The notes beneath the pieces are model-generated. The model searched no databases and had not been told where the DNA came from. It saw only the letters and a program-made list of their open reading frames with translations. This document shows, one piece after another, positions 12,343 to 24,000 of a DNA stretch of 64,000 bases. Source of the stretch: Branchiostoma floridae (taxonomy: Eukaryota > Chordata > Leptocardii > Amphioxiformes > Branchiostomatidae). The position numbers were made by a program, and so were the translations under genes. Each line of letters begins with the position of its first letter. Within the stretch, counting starts at the first letter, position 1. The stretch is taken from the NCBI RefSeq assembly GCF_000003815.2, contig NC_049985.1, positions 18,726,610 through 18,790,609 on the forward strand. The letters run 5' to 3'.

Positions 12343-12570
12343 GAAAAATGTTCGCGGTGGTTTTAAATTCGCGGTGAAGTGGTCACCGCGAAAACCGCGA
12401 ACATTAATCCACCGCGAACATTTCTGCATTTACAGTATCTGTAGAGAGGTGAAAGGGTTAACAGGGGGGGGGGGCTGACTTTCTGACTGAAGTTAAAACG
12501 GAAGGCCAAAAAGTCCTTCCCTATCTTACTAATGAAATGTAAGGGTATCAGCTGCCGTCTGCCTGGATCC
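12343..12570 (-). mobile_element. Inverted fragment of the LINE unit with half a GCGG MITE
   Basis: 12343-12435 is the reverse complement of the left half of the MITE, ending at CTGTAAATGCA and the flanking TA. 12436-12570 is the reverse complement of the RT thumb segment (FISKIGKDFLAFRFNFSQK on the minus strand). It is therefore head-to-head with unit 3, across the displaced oxidase exon. Confidence 0.85.
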
Positions 12571-12639
12571 AAATTAATTGGACAAGCTTTTGATATCCCC
12601 TGCCTCCAAGATGTCTAGCTTCTCCTAGGCTATATTATG

Positions 12640-13290
12640 TTAACCACGATAGGAAACGGAAAACGAAAGTTAGACCCCAGTCTATACGGTTGAAAGTCTA
12701 ACACAAAAGTAACAACTGTTCCATCTAAATGGCAAAGGGAAAGCATATACTCTGGTCTCAGAGTTAACACTTATGTGGAGAACATCTTGAAAATCGTTTG
12801 AATACAGTTCATATTGAAGAAAACTGTATTGCTTTCCTTTGTCACAAGTATGATTTTCATTTGTACATCACTGACGTCAGCAGATTTGTACTATTATGTT
12901 ATGATGAGATGGTTGATGGTGATGTTCAAGAACTTGTGACATGTAAAGAGCTTGAAATGCTGAAAATGTATGCTAATGGCCGCACCACTCATTGTTACAC
13001 TATCCGTTATATGGTTAGTAATGACCTGATTTGGAAAAACACACTTTGGTAACGGTAAAGATCATGTTAAGGAAAACAACTAAAAGCAGAATATTGCTGT
13101 TGAATTACATTTAATCTATAATCTATTCCCATTTCCAGCAGGAAAACATTGAAAACTGTTTTAATTATTATCAAGTATTTTACCACTCGAGCAGTTACCA
13201 ACACTGCTATATCTGCTGTCTGTCATTGAGACTGGCGATGTTAAGGATTTTGTTTTGCTTACTTTAATAAAGCTTAAATGGTTGCGGTTT
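12640..13290 (+). other. Orphan 3'UTR-like segment (gene 0 relic), polyA signal at 13266
   Basis: Collinear with 32435-33100 behind gene 1, sharing for example TTTAGACCCCAGTCTATAC, CATATTGAAGAA and GTCATTGAGACTGGCGATG. It ends in AATAAA (13266-13271), as the copy behind gene 1 does (33079-33084). No coding exon of the family precedes it in this window; upstream is the LINE array. An 84-codon open frame at 12798-13052 is not conserved in the gene 1 copy and I do not treat it as coding. Confidence 0.65.
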
Positions 13291-15190
13291 AATTTGAGTG
13301 TGTGTTTTTCTTTTATTTATTTGTCAATGTGAGGGAATGAGGAAGTAATTTTAGGTATACATCCAGTGTCATAGTGTTACCATTGTTTCTCGCTTACAAT
13401 ACTAGTAAAATATTATATTTATTTGCATGATGGCTTTCGAGAATCTGTCTTAACTGCATATTTCATTTATTCCTTTACACTTTGTAAAATGCATAAGACA
13501 TGACAGCAAAAAGAAAAAAAAACATATTGAAAGGCTTATCTGAAGGAATGTGTGTGTGTGTACGTGTATGTCTGTGTTTGTATGTGTATTCCAATTTTAG
13601 TGTGTCTCTATATCTAGTCTGTATGTATGTCTTAATATGTCTGTGTTTGTGTGTGGAACAAGGAAATACATCCATGGAAATTGTATATTGTATTATCTTG
13701 TATATAATCGCGTTGCCAAGTGACTTTGACCAGTCAATATTGAGTTATCGATGAAGCCTCGATTAAATTGACCAGGCAATTATATAGTTCTAATTATAGA
13801 ATACATTGATAATACATAGAAGTGATAGAAATAATACAACTGAACACTATAGAGATAAAAACGCAACATGACTGTGGTATTTTCAACATGAAATTGTAAT
13901 CGTAAAACCACAGGTGTATCGAAAAACGTAGACAAGTTAAGTAGAACTTGATACTAAAGGAGGTCTGTTTTAGATTTCACCGCTCATAAGTCAGTTCTTT
14001 ACATACTTAGTCAATGGTCTGCTCCATCACACAAGCACACATACAGACAAACACACTCACAAAGCAAAAATTCCAAACTTTAGTGCCGAGTTTACATCAT
14101 AACCGTAATGACAATTTGGATTAAAAGTGCAACCACTGAAGATACAATTATCTAGTTTTAGATATCTTCGCTACTGTATTTTGACGTTCACAGCACAGTT
14201 TTTCGTTAAATGTACAGCTAACAATAATGTACACGCCGAAGGAAACAAAATAACGCCATGATTGATAATATTATCCAACAGCCAGAACCCGCTTTTCTTT
14301 CTTGAATTTTACAAAAGAAAGAAAGTTCATGCTACATAAACATTCTGGCTCTGATACAGTTCGTTCTGCATGATTGAAAAAAGAAGTCACAAGCAGTCAA
14401 CGTCATTGTCATATTAGTGAAAAGTATAATCTGCGAAGAATATATTTGAATGTTTACTAATAGGAAGCGTCGCCTGGCATTTCTTTAGGGTACTGCAATT
14501 ACCCCCTCACAATAAAAAAAAAAGCTTCCATCGCATGCATGGATCAAAAGCGTAGCCTAGCAAATATATCTAGAACTGCAATTATCTAACATCATGAATG
14601 CCCCGCCGGGTCGCGTCATGGAATTGATATGTGTCTGGCAATGCTGCTATTAATGACACCGTGGTCATCGGGGTGGTATACGCTGGTCTCGCGGTACGAG
14701 AGGCGTAAACATAGCGTAAGTGCAGCGAAGATACGCCGACATATTGCACTAACCAATACCGTTCGTTCTGCGATGGGGCAGCGCATTACATTTATTAGTA
14801 ATGTATGACAAACGTGAATATATGTAGTACGTTTAGCGATAGGACTGATAGAAATATTGTTTTCACATTTTTTATTGATTGAAGGGTAACAAAACTCCCT
14901 TTTTTAGAAATCAGGCCCAAAAATCAATGGGTACGCTCGTGTCATCCACAAAATTTACTGCTGTCTAAACTTGTCTCCCAACCATGCTTTTAAGCGAACA
15001 GGACCAGATAAATGCATGTGCGTGACTTCTACTAAACTGATAATGATCTGGTAATTATAAGGTATACCACTGTTGGTCTTACCCAGCTTACCTTGTGTCT
15101 TGTCAATCTTTCAATACATAACCTTGCTGGGCTGACAGGCAAAAGGGCAAGAGTCAAACAATTTGTTTATGATGACTCTATTTTCATAAA
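13291..15190. other. Intergenic flank; partly duplicated downstream of gene 1
   Basis: No exon recognised. 13950-14660 is collinear with 37975-38695 (ATCATAACCGTAATGACAAT-like block, GCTAACAATAATGTACACGCC, TGTCTGGCAATGC), showing that this flank was duplicated with the gene. A GT-rich microsatellite lies at about 13548-13655. An inverted repeat (CAGCCAGAACC... / ...CTTTCTTTTGTAAAATTCAAG region) lies around 14280-14350. Confidence 0.6.
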
Positions 15191-15196
15191 AGCATT

Positions 15197-15492
15197 GAGC
15201 AGAGTCTCTTAGCCTAGTACCATGGAGTATCTTGTCTGCGTGTCCTGTCGGGCAAAAAAAGGTTCTGTCGGACTATTGCTATAGTTTACATGATTAGTGT
15301 TTTTGAATACATATGATTTGAGTAAAAATAGTTTGTTAATGAAGACTGTATTTTCATATTTACGTTGAACAGAGTCTCTTGGCCTAATTCCATGGAGCAT
15401 CTTGTCTGCTTGCCCTGTCGGACACGAAAAGGTTCTGTCGGACTATTCTTATATTTCACACGATTAGTGTTTTCGAATACATATGATTTGGA
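15197..15492. repeat. Tandem duplication, ~172-bp period, 2 copies
   Basis: The block from GAGCAGAGTCTCTTAGCCTA to ACATATGATTTG (15197-15320) recurs at 15369-15492 with about 10% differences; both include GGTTCTGTCGGACTATT. Confidence 0.85.
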
Positions 15493-15607
15493 TGGGTTGA
15501 ATGAATTTGCCACTTATACTTAGCGTATTAATTTGTTTTGGGTTAGCGCTATTTGGAGGCCATATCTCCATACAAAGTCGAACGCTTTGCTATCAAACTT
15601 TCGGCTG

Positions 15608-15940
15608 TTAAAGCTATGGGCACAACCCGCCGTACGTGCAAATACGTGCTGTCTACGTGCCAAAACGTGGGCAATCTTTTGGGATCCGTAAGTGGTAAGT
15701 ACCACCCCCGTTTGAACTCGTAGGGAATCCGAATTTTGGAGCACGCAGACACGCCATAGAACTTAACGTGCAGGCAAAACTTTGTATGCCATCGTGTGCG
15801 GATTCGCCCCGTACGTGTCAGTGCGGGAGACGCGCCTGCTATGTACAGCCTGACCGTTTTCAGAAATACGTGGTGGACGTGGCCTCCCAAAAAAACGTAC
15901 GGACAAATTGCACGTACGGCGGGTTCTGCCCTTAGCTTAA
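15608..15940. mobile_element. ACGT-rich TIR element, copy A
   Basis: ~330-bp element with inverted ends GGGCACAACCCGCCGTACG / CGTACGGCGGGTTCTGCCC, extending outward to TTAAGCTA-like bases. The interior is rich in CGTACG and ACGTG. Copies B (18251-18560) and C (22252-22702) and fragments D and E share it. Non-autonomous DNA transposon; superfamily not determined. Confidence 0.8.
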
Positions 15941-17229
15941 CACGTCAGCTGCGGCATTTGCACACGGAACCCAGCACCCGTCGCACTGGTCCCCTCGTAA
16001 TTCTGACATCCTCATTTTAATCTTGCCCGTCATGCCAGACCAGTTCTTGTTTTGCAATGTTATACTCCATAGGAATCGTCACAACAGGGCAGTCAGTTTT
16101 CTGGTGGCACGATATACCTGTGGTCGGTCAATTTTGAAGCTATACCACTGAGAACAATTTTGTGGGGGGACAACCTCTTGGGCTTCAGATCAAGGCATCG
16201 TTGTTTGAACGCTACAAACTGACCCCTCTGGGACAAAGTCTTCATTTGAACAACCAAGGTGAGATAGCATCGATAAAGGGGTCATTGTGAGATAGCAGGG
16301 CGATAGAGCATTGGGACCCTTCCTTTCATATTGTGGAGATTAAGAGATTTTTATTAAAGTTGTAAGTATTATAAGGCTCTACGAGTTTCAAAAGTACTGT
16401 CAGACAGAACATAGTTGAAGACTGCGACGGCCACAAATAACCTAGCCTGAAGTTTATTCTTGTCAGAGAATGTGCTCAATTGGGTAAAGTGGGGTCCGTC
16501 TTCCAGTTTTTAGAATCCACGTTGCTCTTGACATCTAGCCTCCTTCACGGGCTTCTCCGTGGGCGTTGGAAAACTCGTTTAGCTCGTCACCATGTTAATG
16601 GCTAATATTGGACAGAAGGAATAAAATCATTTTGAGAGGTGGTGGGCTAAGTACGTGCACTGTACAAAATATGACCCCTGGCACCATTGTTTGATCCTTA
16701 CAGACATTTAGTCTTGATATAATAGTCACTGTTTTTCATTAGTGTAATGGATGCGGTAGGGGCAAACTTACATTGATTGACATACATGAGTTGATTTGAT
16801 CTGACTTTGTTACTTTTAAACTTATAGCGTTAACCCTCACACGCCCGAGTGGGGTCCATTTGGACCCCTGATGTATATCTTAAAGTGCCATTTAAAAATT
16901 TTTCATCTGAAGAAAATTCCTTCCGTGACTTTGTCAGTCAATATTTGCTATACGCTCTCGTAAGGTTGTACGGAAATGGGTATAATACTGTGGAAATTAC
17001 AAAGGAAAGTCTGTGTTCAGTCCGTCCAAATGGATTATCTGGATGCTTCTGTCTAGTGCACACAGACTGAGAGACATGCATGGACAAAAGACAGCTGACA
17101 GCTCTTAAGAAGAAAATTATTGTGACGATGGGTGTGTTGTCGAAAACGTCACTGCAAGAAGAATAGGATCAACTTGAGATTTAAGCACGGGCACGCAAGG
17201 CTGTTTAGGTTGAATAGAGGTCATTCTTT
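15941..17229. other. Intergenic sequence, nothing recognised
   Basis: No exon with family similarity, no TIR pair and no tandem array that I can see. A 73-codon frame at 16849-17070 has no recognisable motif. Confidence 0.5.
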
Positions 17230-17234
17230 TATCA

Positions 17235-17460
17235 ATTTCATTCATTCGTTCATTCAACCATTACTTCCTTCCTTCCTTCCTTCCTTCCTACCTTCATTCA
17301 TTCATTCATTCATTCATTCAATCATTCATTCAATCATTCATTCATTATTCATTCATTTATTTATTTATTCATTCATTCATTCATTCATTCATTCATTCAT
17401 TCATTCATTCATTCATTCATTCATTCATTCATTCATTCATTCATTCATTCTTTCTTACTC
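17235..17460. repeat. (ATTC)n microsatellite
   Basis: About 200 bp of tetranucleotide ATTC repeats, preceded by a short CTTC run. Every phase stays open, which produces spurious His/Ser/Phe/Ile reading frames. Confidence 0.97.
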
Positions 17461-18250
17461 CTTTCTTACTCCCGACTGCTTACGACATAAGTGAATGACC
17501 TTCCCGCAGAGTAGCTGGGAAGTCAAATTTTCGTCACGTACACACCTGGCGATTATTGAATATTATACTGTCATATTTTCAGACGCTATGCGTCATGATG
17601 GCCTTAGGGCTGGATTGCCAAAGTAAAGACACAACTAGATGACACCTTAACATGAATTTGCATCTGAAAGGAAGATTATGACGGAGCCAATCAGAGAATT
17701 ATACGTCTTCAGGGCTGTACTTTCAGGGGACGCTACCGGCCGTGCGCAGGCAGTTCTGAGGAAAAAGGAACACTGGTAAGGTCTTCCTGTCCATCCAATC
17801 ATCAGGCACCCAGAGAAATCAAGACGACTGCGGAGGTAACAAGTCTTCTTTATATGATAAGGTGATAACATATTTTTCTTTCCTTAATTTTCTAGCCACC
17901 TACATGTAGACAACCGGTATTGTTCTTGAATGAAAGGACAGGTTGCGGGCGTCTTATTGTTGTACTTTTATCGACATGTCCCCCGAATTGTAAAAGCCAC
18001 TGGTACGATCACAGAATTTGAAAAACACTAAATACCTCGCGATCGTCTGTTTTACATTTTGCAAATATCAAATCTTGCTATCAATGGTACTGCCTTACGA
18101 ACCTATTATCGCAGTATACGCAGGTGTTTTAAGCTAATGAATTCTTTAATTGAGTTTTACACGGCCCATGTCTGTCTCGTCTGGGCTTTGCCAACAGTAG
18201 CTGCGTTGACCGGAACAACTACTTTTGTTGCTAAATCTCGGTCATTTGAC
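17461..18250. other. Intergenic sequence, nothing recognised
   Basis: No exon, repeat array or TIR pair that I could support. Confidence 0.5.
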
Positions 18251-18560
18251 TTAAGCTAATGGCACAACCCACTGTACGTGCAATTATTCGTACGTGTTTT
18301 GGGGAGGCCACGTCCGTCACGTATTTCTCAAAACGTTCAGGCTGTACAGGGTAGGCGCGTCGCCCTTACTGGCAAGACGGCACACAGACTTTTACCTGCA
18401 GGTGAAGTTCTACGGTGTCTTCGTGCTCTAAAATCCGTCGGATTCCGTAAGAGTTCGTACGGAGGCGGTACTTAGCACTTACGGATCCAAAAAGATTGCC
18501 CACGTTTTGGCACGTAGACAGCACGTATTTGCACGTACGACTGGTTGTGTCCTTAGCTTA
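18251..18560. mobile_element. ACGT-rich TIR element, copy B (inverted relative to A)
   Basis: Begins TTAAGCTAATGGCACAACCC and ends GGTTGTGTCCTTAGCTTA; the interior is the reverse complement of copy A. Directly followed by a further internal fragment of the family (about 18560-18625, ATGAACTCGTAGGGAATCTG). Confidence 0.8.
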
Positions 18561-18799
18561 GTACCGCCTCCATATGAACTCGTAGGGAATCTGACGGACA
18601 CGATGATAAATTTTGGCCCCAAAATTTCCAGACTTCTATTAGGGATTTAGAACACCAATCATGTTTGATCTGACGTGATCGAACAGAACGGGCGTTCTAT
18701 TAAGGGTCAACAGGTTGTTTCAGTAAACACGCTGAAAAAGCCTTTGTTTTCCTGGGTGCCGTGGTCAGAAGAAAAACAAACATTTTCACAAAACTAAAC

Positions 18800-19530
18800 T
18801 ATTGTCTGGCAATCTTAGTTTTGCTGCCGTTTAATTTGGAACATGTGAAACATAACAAAGCTGCTGGCGTCATTATTTGTGACCTTAATGTAATATTACA
18901 ACACTTGTTTACGGCGCTATCAATTACTTCATGTCCCTATCAGTGCGACTCGACATATGGCTAAACATGGCATTTAAATCGCTTACAAAACGCGTGCAAA
19001 TCAACTCTTTCTGGACTTATATTGTCGACAACTAATATCTCCAGATTTGTGTCTTAGGGATGGAGGCAATTTTGAATTGCGGGTCTTTGAGTGTGAAAAA
19101 AATTCCACCTTATCTTGGCTGTAAAAATAGTTTTAAGTAGATTATTTTTCTGAAGTTGAAAAATCCCTAAGACAGAAAGTTTGATTTTACAGTAATTGTG
19201 TATATGATATAAAAGATTTGGATTTTATGTCAAATTTAAGACTAATGTAAATACGGTATTTGTTTTTTGACCACCAAACATCCTTTATACATCAACCAAC
19301 TAGGTATATTCCTAAAAGCATTGAGACAAAACTGTGCAGCACACGCACACGGTAAGACTTGAGGTATACATGCTGCTAGTATTCCTTTAATCTCGACGAG
19401 ATACGTGTGAGAGGTTGCTTTTCTAAGTATGACGATCTTGTAGAAGATGTTTCAGTCACCGTCAGCCCTCCGCTGGGACCGCGCGGGAGCCCCGGTAACT
19501 CGATACTCTGCGTTGGAATGGAAACTTTTG
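18800..19530 (+). promoter_or_regulatory. 5' flank of gene 1 conserved with gene 2
   Basis: Collinear with 52700-53590 upstream of gene 2: AAAGCTGCTGGCGTCAT, TGTTTACGGCG, TATCAATTAC, ATATGATATAAAAGATTTG and GTGAGAGGTTGCTTTTCTA. The presence of the same flank before each signal-peptide exon marks the duplicated gene unit and probably includes regulatory sequence. No individual binding site is assigned. Confidence 0.5.
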
Positions 19531-19539
19531 GGCCAAATT

Positions 19540-19790
19540 TGACCATCGTGGAATTTCGCAGAACGCAGACACGCCGTAGAATTTTACGTGCAGGCAAAAC
19601 TTTGCGTTGGCGTGTTGACGTACTCCCTCCTGTTCTTGCAAGTTGTTCAATATGTGGCGGACGAACCGACTTAAAGGCGTGTCATCGTTAGAAATCTACT
19701 GGTTGTGTTTCAGTAACGAGTGAACCCCCCCCCCCCCAAAAAAAAACGTACGGACAAATTGCACGCACGAAGGGTTGTACAGTTAACCGT
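19540..19790. mobile_element. ACGT-rich TIR element fragment D
   Basis: Shares the internal block CACGCCGTAGAATTTTACGT, the AAAACGTACGGACAAATTGC block and the right end of copy A. The left end is missing. Confidence 0.6.
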
Positions 19791-20079
19791 TCCAGTTACC
19801 GTATGGCAATATATTTCTGCTCCAGCAATACAATTGGAGAGGGGGGGGGGGGTCCTTGTAGTTCGCATTGTGCCGAAGTCCTGACTACGCACCCCCACAA
19901 GTCGAGTCTAGCCAGCCGCCATCTTCCCCTGACACCTTCCCTGTTTGCAAGACAACCGCGCGCCGGACGAGCATATTTCTTCAGCGGTTGTAGGCGGCAT
20001 GCCCGCCGAGCTAAATTAGCGCTCTGGGTGAGTTTAGCGCGAGGGAGTGCTACATTTCCCCCAGAGGGCTAGATTAGGC

Positions 20080-20890
20080 GGCATATTACCTTAACCCCTT
20101 GTCGGACCGCGTATCTCTAGTACACAGTTTAGCCACTCCTTACGCTGGCAAATATGTCTCGTCGCAACTTGGCACTTCTTCCCCATAAATCCCTCATTTT
20201 AAGGGATTTATGCCACGAAGCAAGGAGCCTAAGCAAAGAAATTGCTTTAGTTCACTGTTATTAAGTTAGACTTTTACCCAATTATTTGTTTTGCTGGCCT
20301 TCTTTCTTAATTTTCAACCTTCGCCTCAATCAGTGCCATAGAATAGCAAGAGTCCGTGACCGTCCAGAGGACTTGACTTGGTATTCAGGAGGTGAACTGA
20401 AGGGGGGGGGCGTTGTCCCTTTAGAGGATGGGTCTGAGACTAGGTGACTATTGTGGTTTATCCATTTGAAATTCTTCTTTATGCCTTGCTTATGGCTGTC
20501 CGTATGTATACGTGTAATCATTGCAGATCTTTCTGGGCCGTCGATGGATTATTGGCTTACCTTGGTAGTTTCCGAAAAGGGGATGTAGTAGTCTAGTAAA
20601 GGTAACAGCCCCCCTGTGCTTACTAATAGGTGACCATCTTTTGCCTTTATACACTTGTTTCTGTCAAATTCCACCTGTAACCAGTAATTCTGTCACTGAA
20701 ACGGTATACCCAGTCCAGCTCTGAAGAGCTTGACACCTGTTACGCCATGAGGTGATTTTCCGTGTATGCAATACAAACAAACAAAAACAAAAACGTTTCT
20801 GGCAACAGTTGGGAGTAAACAAAATTGTACATTTGATCAAGATTATTCTCTGGAAATAGTGTTACTTCCATGCGTAGATGAGGGCGTTCC
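20080..20890. other. Region upstream of gene 1, nothing recognised
   Basis: Between a GC-rich patch (19890-20080) and the first exon. No repeat pair or exon supported. Contains a poly-G run near 20401 and an AAACA-rich stretch near 20775. Confidence 0.4.
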
Positions 20891-20959
20891 AAAATGGCCC
20901 TATCCTTCCTGTGTATGAATATTAATTCAAAGCTTTACCTACTTCATAGAGAAGACAAC

Positions 20960-21026
20960 ATGGGAGTTATTGCTGTCACATTCCTTGCCCTTGGATGTGC
21001 GGCACTTCTTTCTGCTTCAAGTTCAG
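20960..21026 (+). CDS. Gene 1 exon 1: signal peptide
   Basis: MGVIAVTFLALGCAALLSAS: short N-region, hydrophobic core and small residues at the expected cleavage site. The donor is GTCAGT, phase 1. Gene 2 exon 1 (53769-53829) reads [18 protein letters not shown]. Confidence 0.85.
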
Positions 21027-24000
21027 GTCAGTTTCAAACAAGACTTTGGATAATTCAATATTGGAATTGTAAAACGTGTTTTTAAATCATTTTTGATAGA
21101 TCTCTTCGTCAACACTATAATGAATGAATGAATGAATGAATGACCTTTATTGTACATTTGTGCTCAAACAAGCTAATTACAGGTCGTAGCGCTAGTGATA
21201 AGGTACAATTTTGACAAAAAGGTATCTTATCATCTCTACATAATTATGCTACTACATTCTAGTATGTACAAGTTCAACTTATAACGAAATGGCAAGATGG
21301 ACAGCCAAATTATATTGAAATGATTTCCATGACTCCTTGTTGGTCACATTGTATCGCAATAAATGCAAGACAAGAAGATCTTTGATAGAATTTGTGTCAA
21401 TTGTAACAGAATACCGTGGTCATCATGTATTGCCATTTGCAATATCCCAATGTGGCCAACATCCCAAATATAACAATTAGTTCAAAAATTGTACACGTAT
21501 CATATGTTCCAATCGTCTCTATCATATTTGTCATTTACCATAAGATGAGCTCGCGATGTGTTTTTTAAACATTAAATAATCTCATTGATTATCATTATAC
21601 TGTGTCAGCTGAGACGAACCAGAAGCAGGCGGAAGCGGTCCACCTACTGGAGAACAGACTTCTTCAGATCCTTGAAGGTATTTATTTATCAATTTTTCCT
21701 TTAAGAAAAAAAAATGTATTTAAGGGCTAGTATATTTGTATATTTCTTGCAATTTTTATGACGAATAGGCTAATGAAATTTAATGCACCATCAACTCTAC
21801 ATAACTATCAAACATTGAAGCATCAGACTTAACAATTAATACCTTTCAGAACTGGATGACAAGACGCAGCAACAAGACGTTGATGAGAGGGTGGATACCG
21901 GAGGTAAGTCAGAGGAAATACATTATTTATTAGTTATAGAATTACCCTTGTTCAAGGTATCGAAGTCTGAAATATTGGATTACCTTTTCCAGTATCAAGT
22001 TAATAAAGAGCTTCAGATTAAAATGTAGATTTGAAATGATATTCTATTGTTGTAAAATTTCTGGAGTCGAAGGGTACATTAACATACTGTGACTGTTTTT
22101 TTTTTTGGTTGTAGGAGAAGAAGATGCTCTTAGTATCCGCGGACAACCTGAAGACGTACTAACCAGGAAGCAAGGCTGTGAAGGACATCAGGTACTTTTT
22201 ATTTCGTTTGGTAACAGACGAGGCAATGTTGCACAAGTACTGCACTCAAGTCAAGCTAAGGACATAACCCGCCGTATGTGCGTCTACGTACCAAGACGTG
22301 GGCATCCGTAAGTCATAAGTACCGCCTCCGTACGAAATCGTACAGAATCTAACGGATTTGGGAGCACGTAGACACGCCGGAGAACTCTACGTGAATGTCG
22401 AATTTTGTCTGCCTTCGGGCTGCGGATCCGCCTCCCGTACAGCGAGTAAGGAAATCGTACGTACGCAGCACGTGTAAGTACGGCCTGCATACAGTAACGC
22501 GGCAATCGTACAGAGATTGTACGTTGTCAGAACGTACAACTCACTTACCACTGGGCAACTGTGCGAGTAACGCGCGTTGAGTCCTATTCCCTCCCTGCTC
22601 TTGCCTTTCCTTTCCCACGCTTTCTGAAAAACGTGGTTGATGTGACCTCTTCAGAAAACGTACGCACAAAAAGCACGTACGGCGGGTTGTGCCCTAGCTT
22701 AAGGAACTCATTTTTACATTGCCACTTAACCCTATTCAGACCGGGCTTTTTTGGTCATCCCTGGACCGGGGGGGGGGGGGCTTTTGAGGCCCTCCACTTC
22801 TAAGTCGTCTAACTCTTGAACGACGAGCCGTAGGGCCACTAAATTTTTTAGGACATCATATCGACATAATATCTGACAAGTATTTGACATTTGACGTTAC
22901 GTTGACGTAAGATGACGTAACTATGACGTCATCAATTTGATTATATTGGCCGGACCCATGAAAAAAGGGTATTCTCAGAGAACTTCAAGTTATACTACAA
23001 AAATGTAACAACAAGTGCAGATAACAGAATAATTATGTTTATTACGACTTGTATTGCCAATAGCAACATCGATGCCGTCATAATGACGTCTTAAAATGAC
23101 GTCATGCACATCTAAGATACGAGTTAGGCTCCGCCATATTATATCCACCACCTAGAATTTTTAAGACTACTTTTTTTTTGCAACAAATAATCACAAAGGG
23201 CAATGGAAATAGACTAAATTCATTCATTTAGATGTGTTTTGATGAAAAAATACCAGGTAGTTACAAATTTTGAGGGATAATTAGCTTGTTATTCTTGATC
23301 TGGCCATACGGTCCGCCATCTTGGATTTTGGGCTGATGACGTCATCAAATTAGCATTATTTACGCATATATAATTATGAAAGATATGCTAAATAATATAA
23401 GATTTTATTTATGGAAGAAAATAGCAGTAATTAGCTTGTTATTCTTGATCTGGCCATACGGTCCGCCATCTTGGATTTTGGGCTGATGACGTCATCAAAT
23501 TAGCATTAAGACGAATAAATCTTTACTTCTGGATACTTTATTTTTATACAGACGTTTCGGAAGGCGTCCGCCTTCCTTCCTCAGTGAAATAAATGTGAAA
23601 AATACATTATTAGAACTTAAAAATAGAGATTTTTGGCAAAACTGCCTGTCAGCAAACGGTTCCCATGGCAACACGAAAAAATGAAAAATTTGTCAAACTT
23701 CGTAATATTGTTGCCAACAATATTTTAGGAAAACTCACCAAATTTGGTGACTTTAGCGTAAGGCGTTCTGGCGTTATGGGCATCGAAGTTAGCGCGGGCC
23801 TCAAAAGCCCCCCCCCCCGGTCTGAATAGGGTTAAAAAGGGAAGACAGACAGTAACTAAAGGTAACCCCTTAGTCCTTTGAAGTTGTAAGGACAGTCGGT
23901 TGTTATACACTGTATCTTGGGCACGGTATTGGAAGGCGGAGCCAAACCCACTCTATCCACCGCCGTTTTTCATCTCAGATCGGCCGAAGTCAGGTACCCA

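Noticed and set aside
12798-13052. 84-codon gene
   Set aside because: It lies in the 3'UTR-like segment and the frame is not kept in the homologous copy at 32.6 kb.
17132-17494. 120-codon frame rich in His, Ser, Phe and Ile
   Set aside because: Most of it is the (ATTC)n microsatellite; no initiation context or homologue visible.
20894-20959. Upstream in-frame ATG as start of gene 1
   Set aside because: It is not conserved in gene 2 and would bury the signal peptide behind 22 polar residues.
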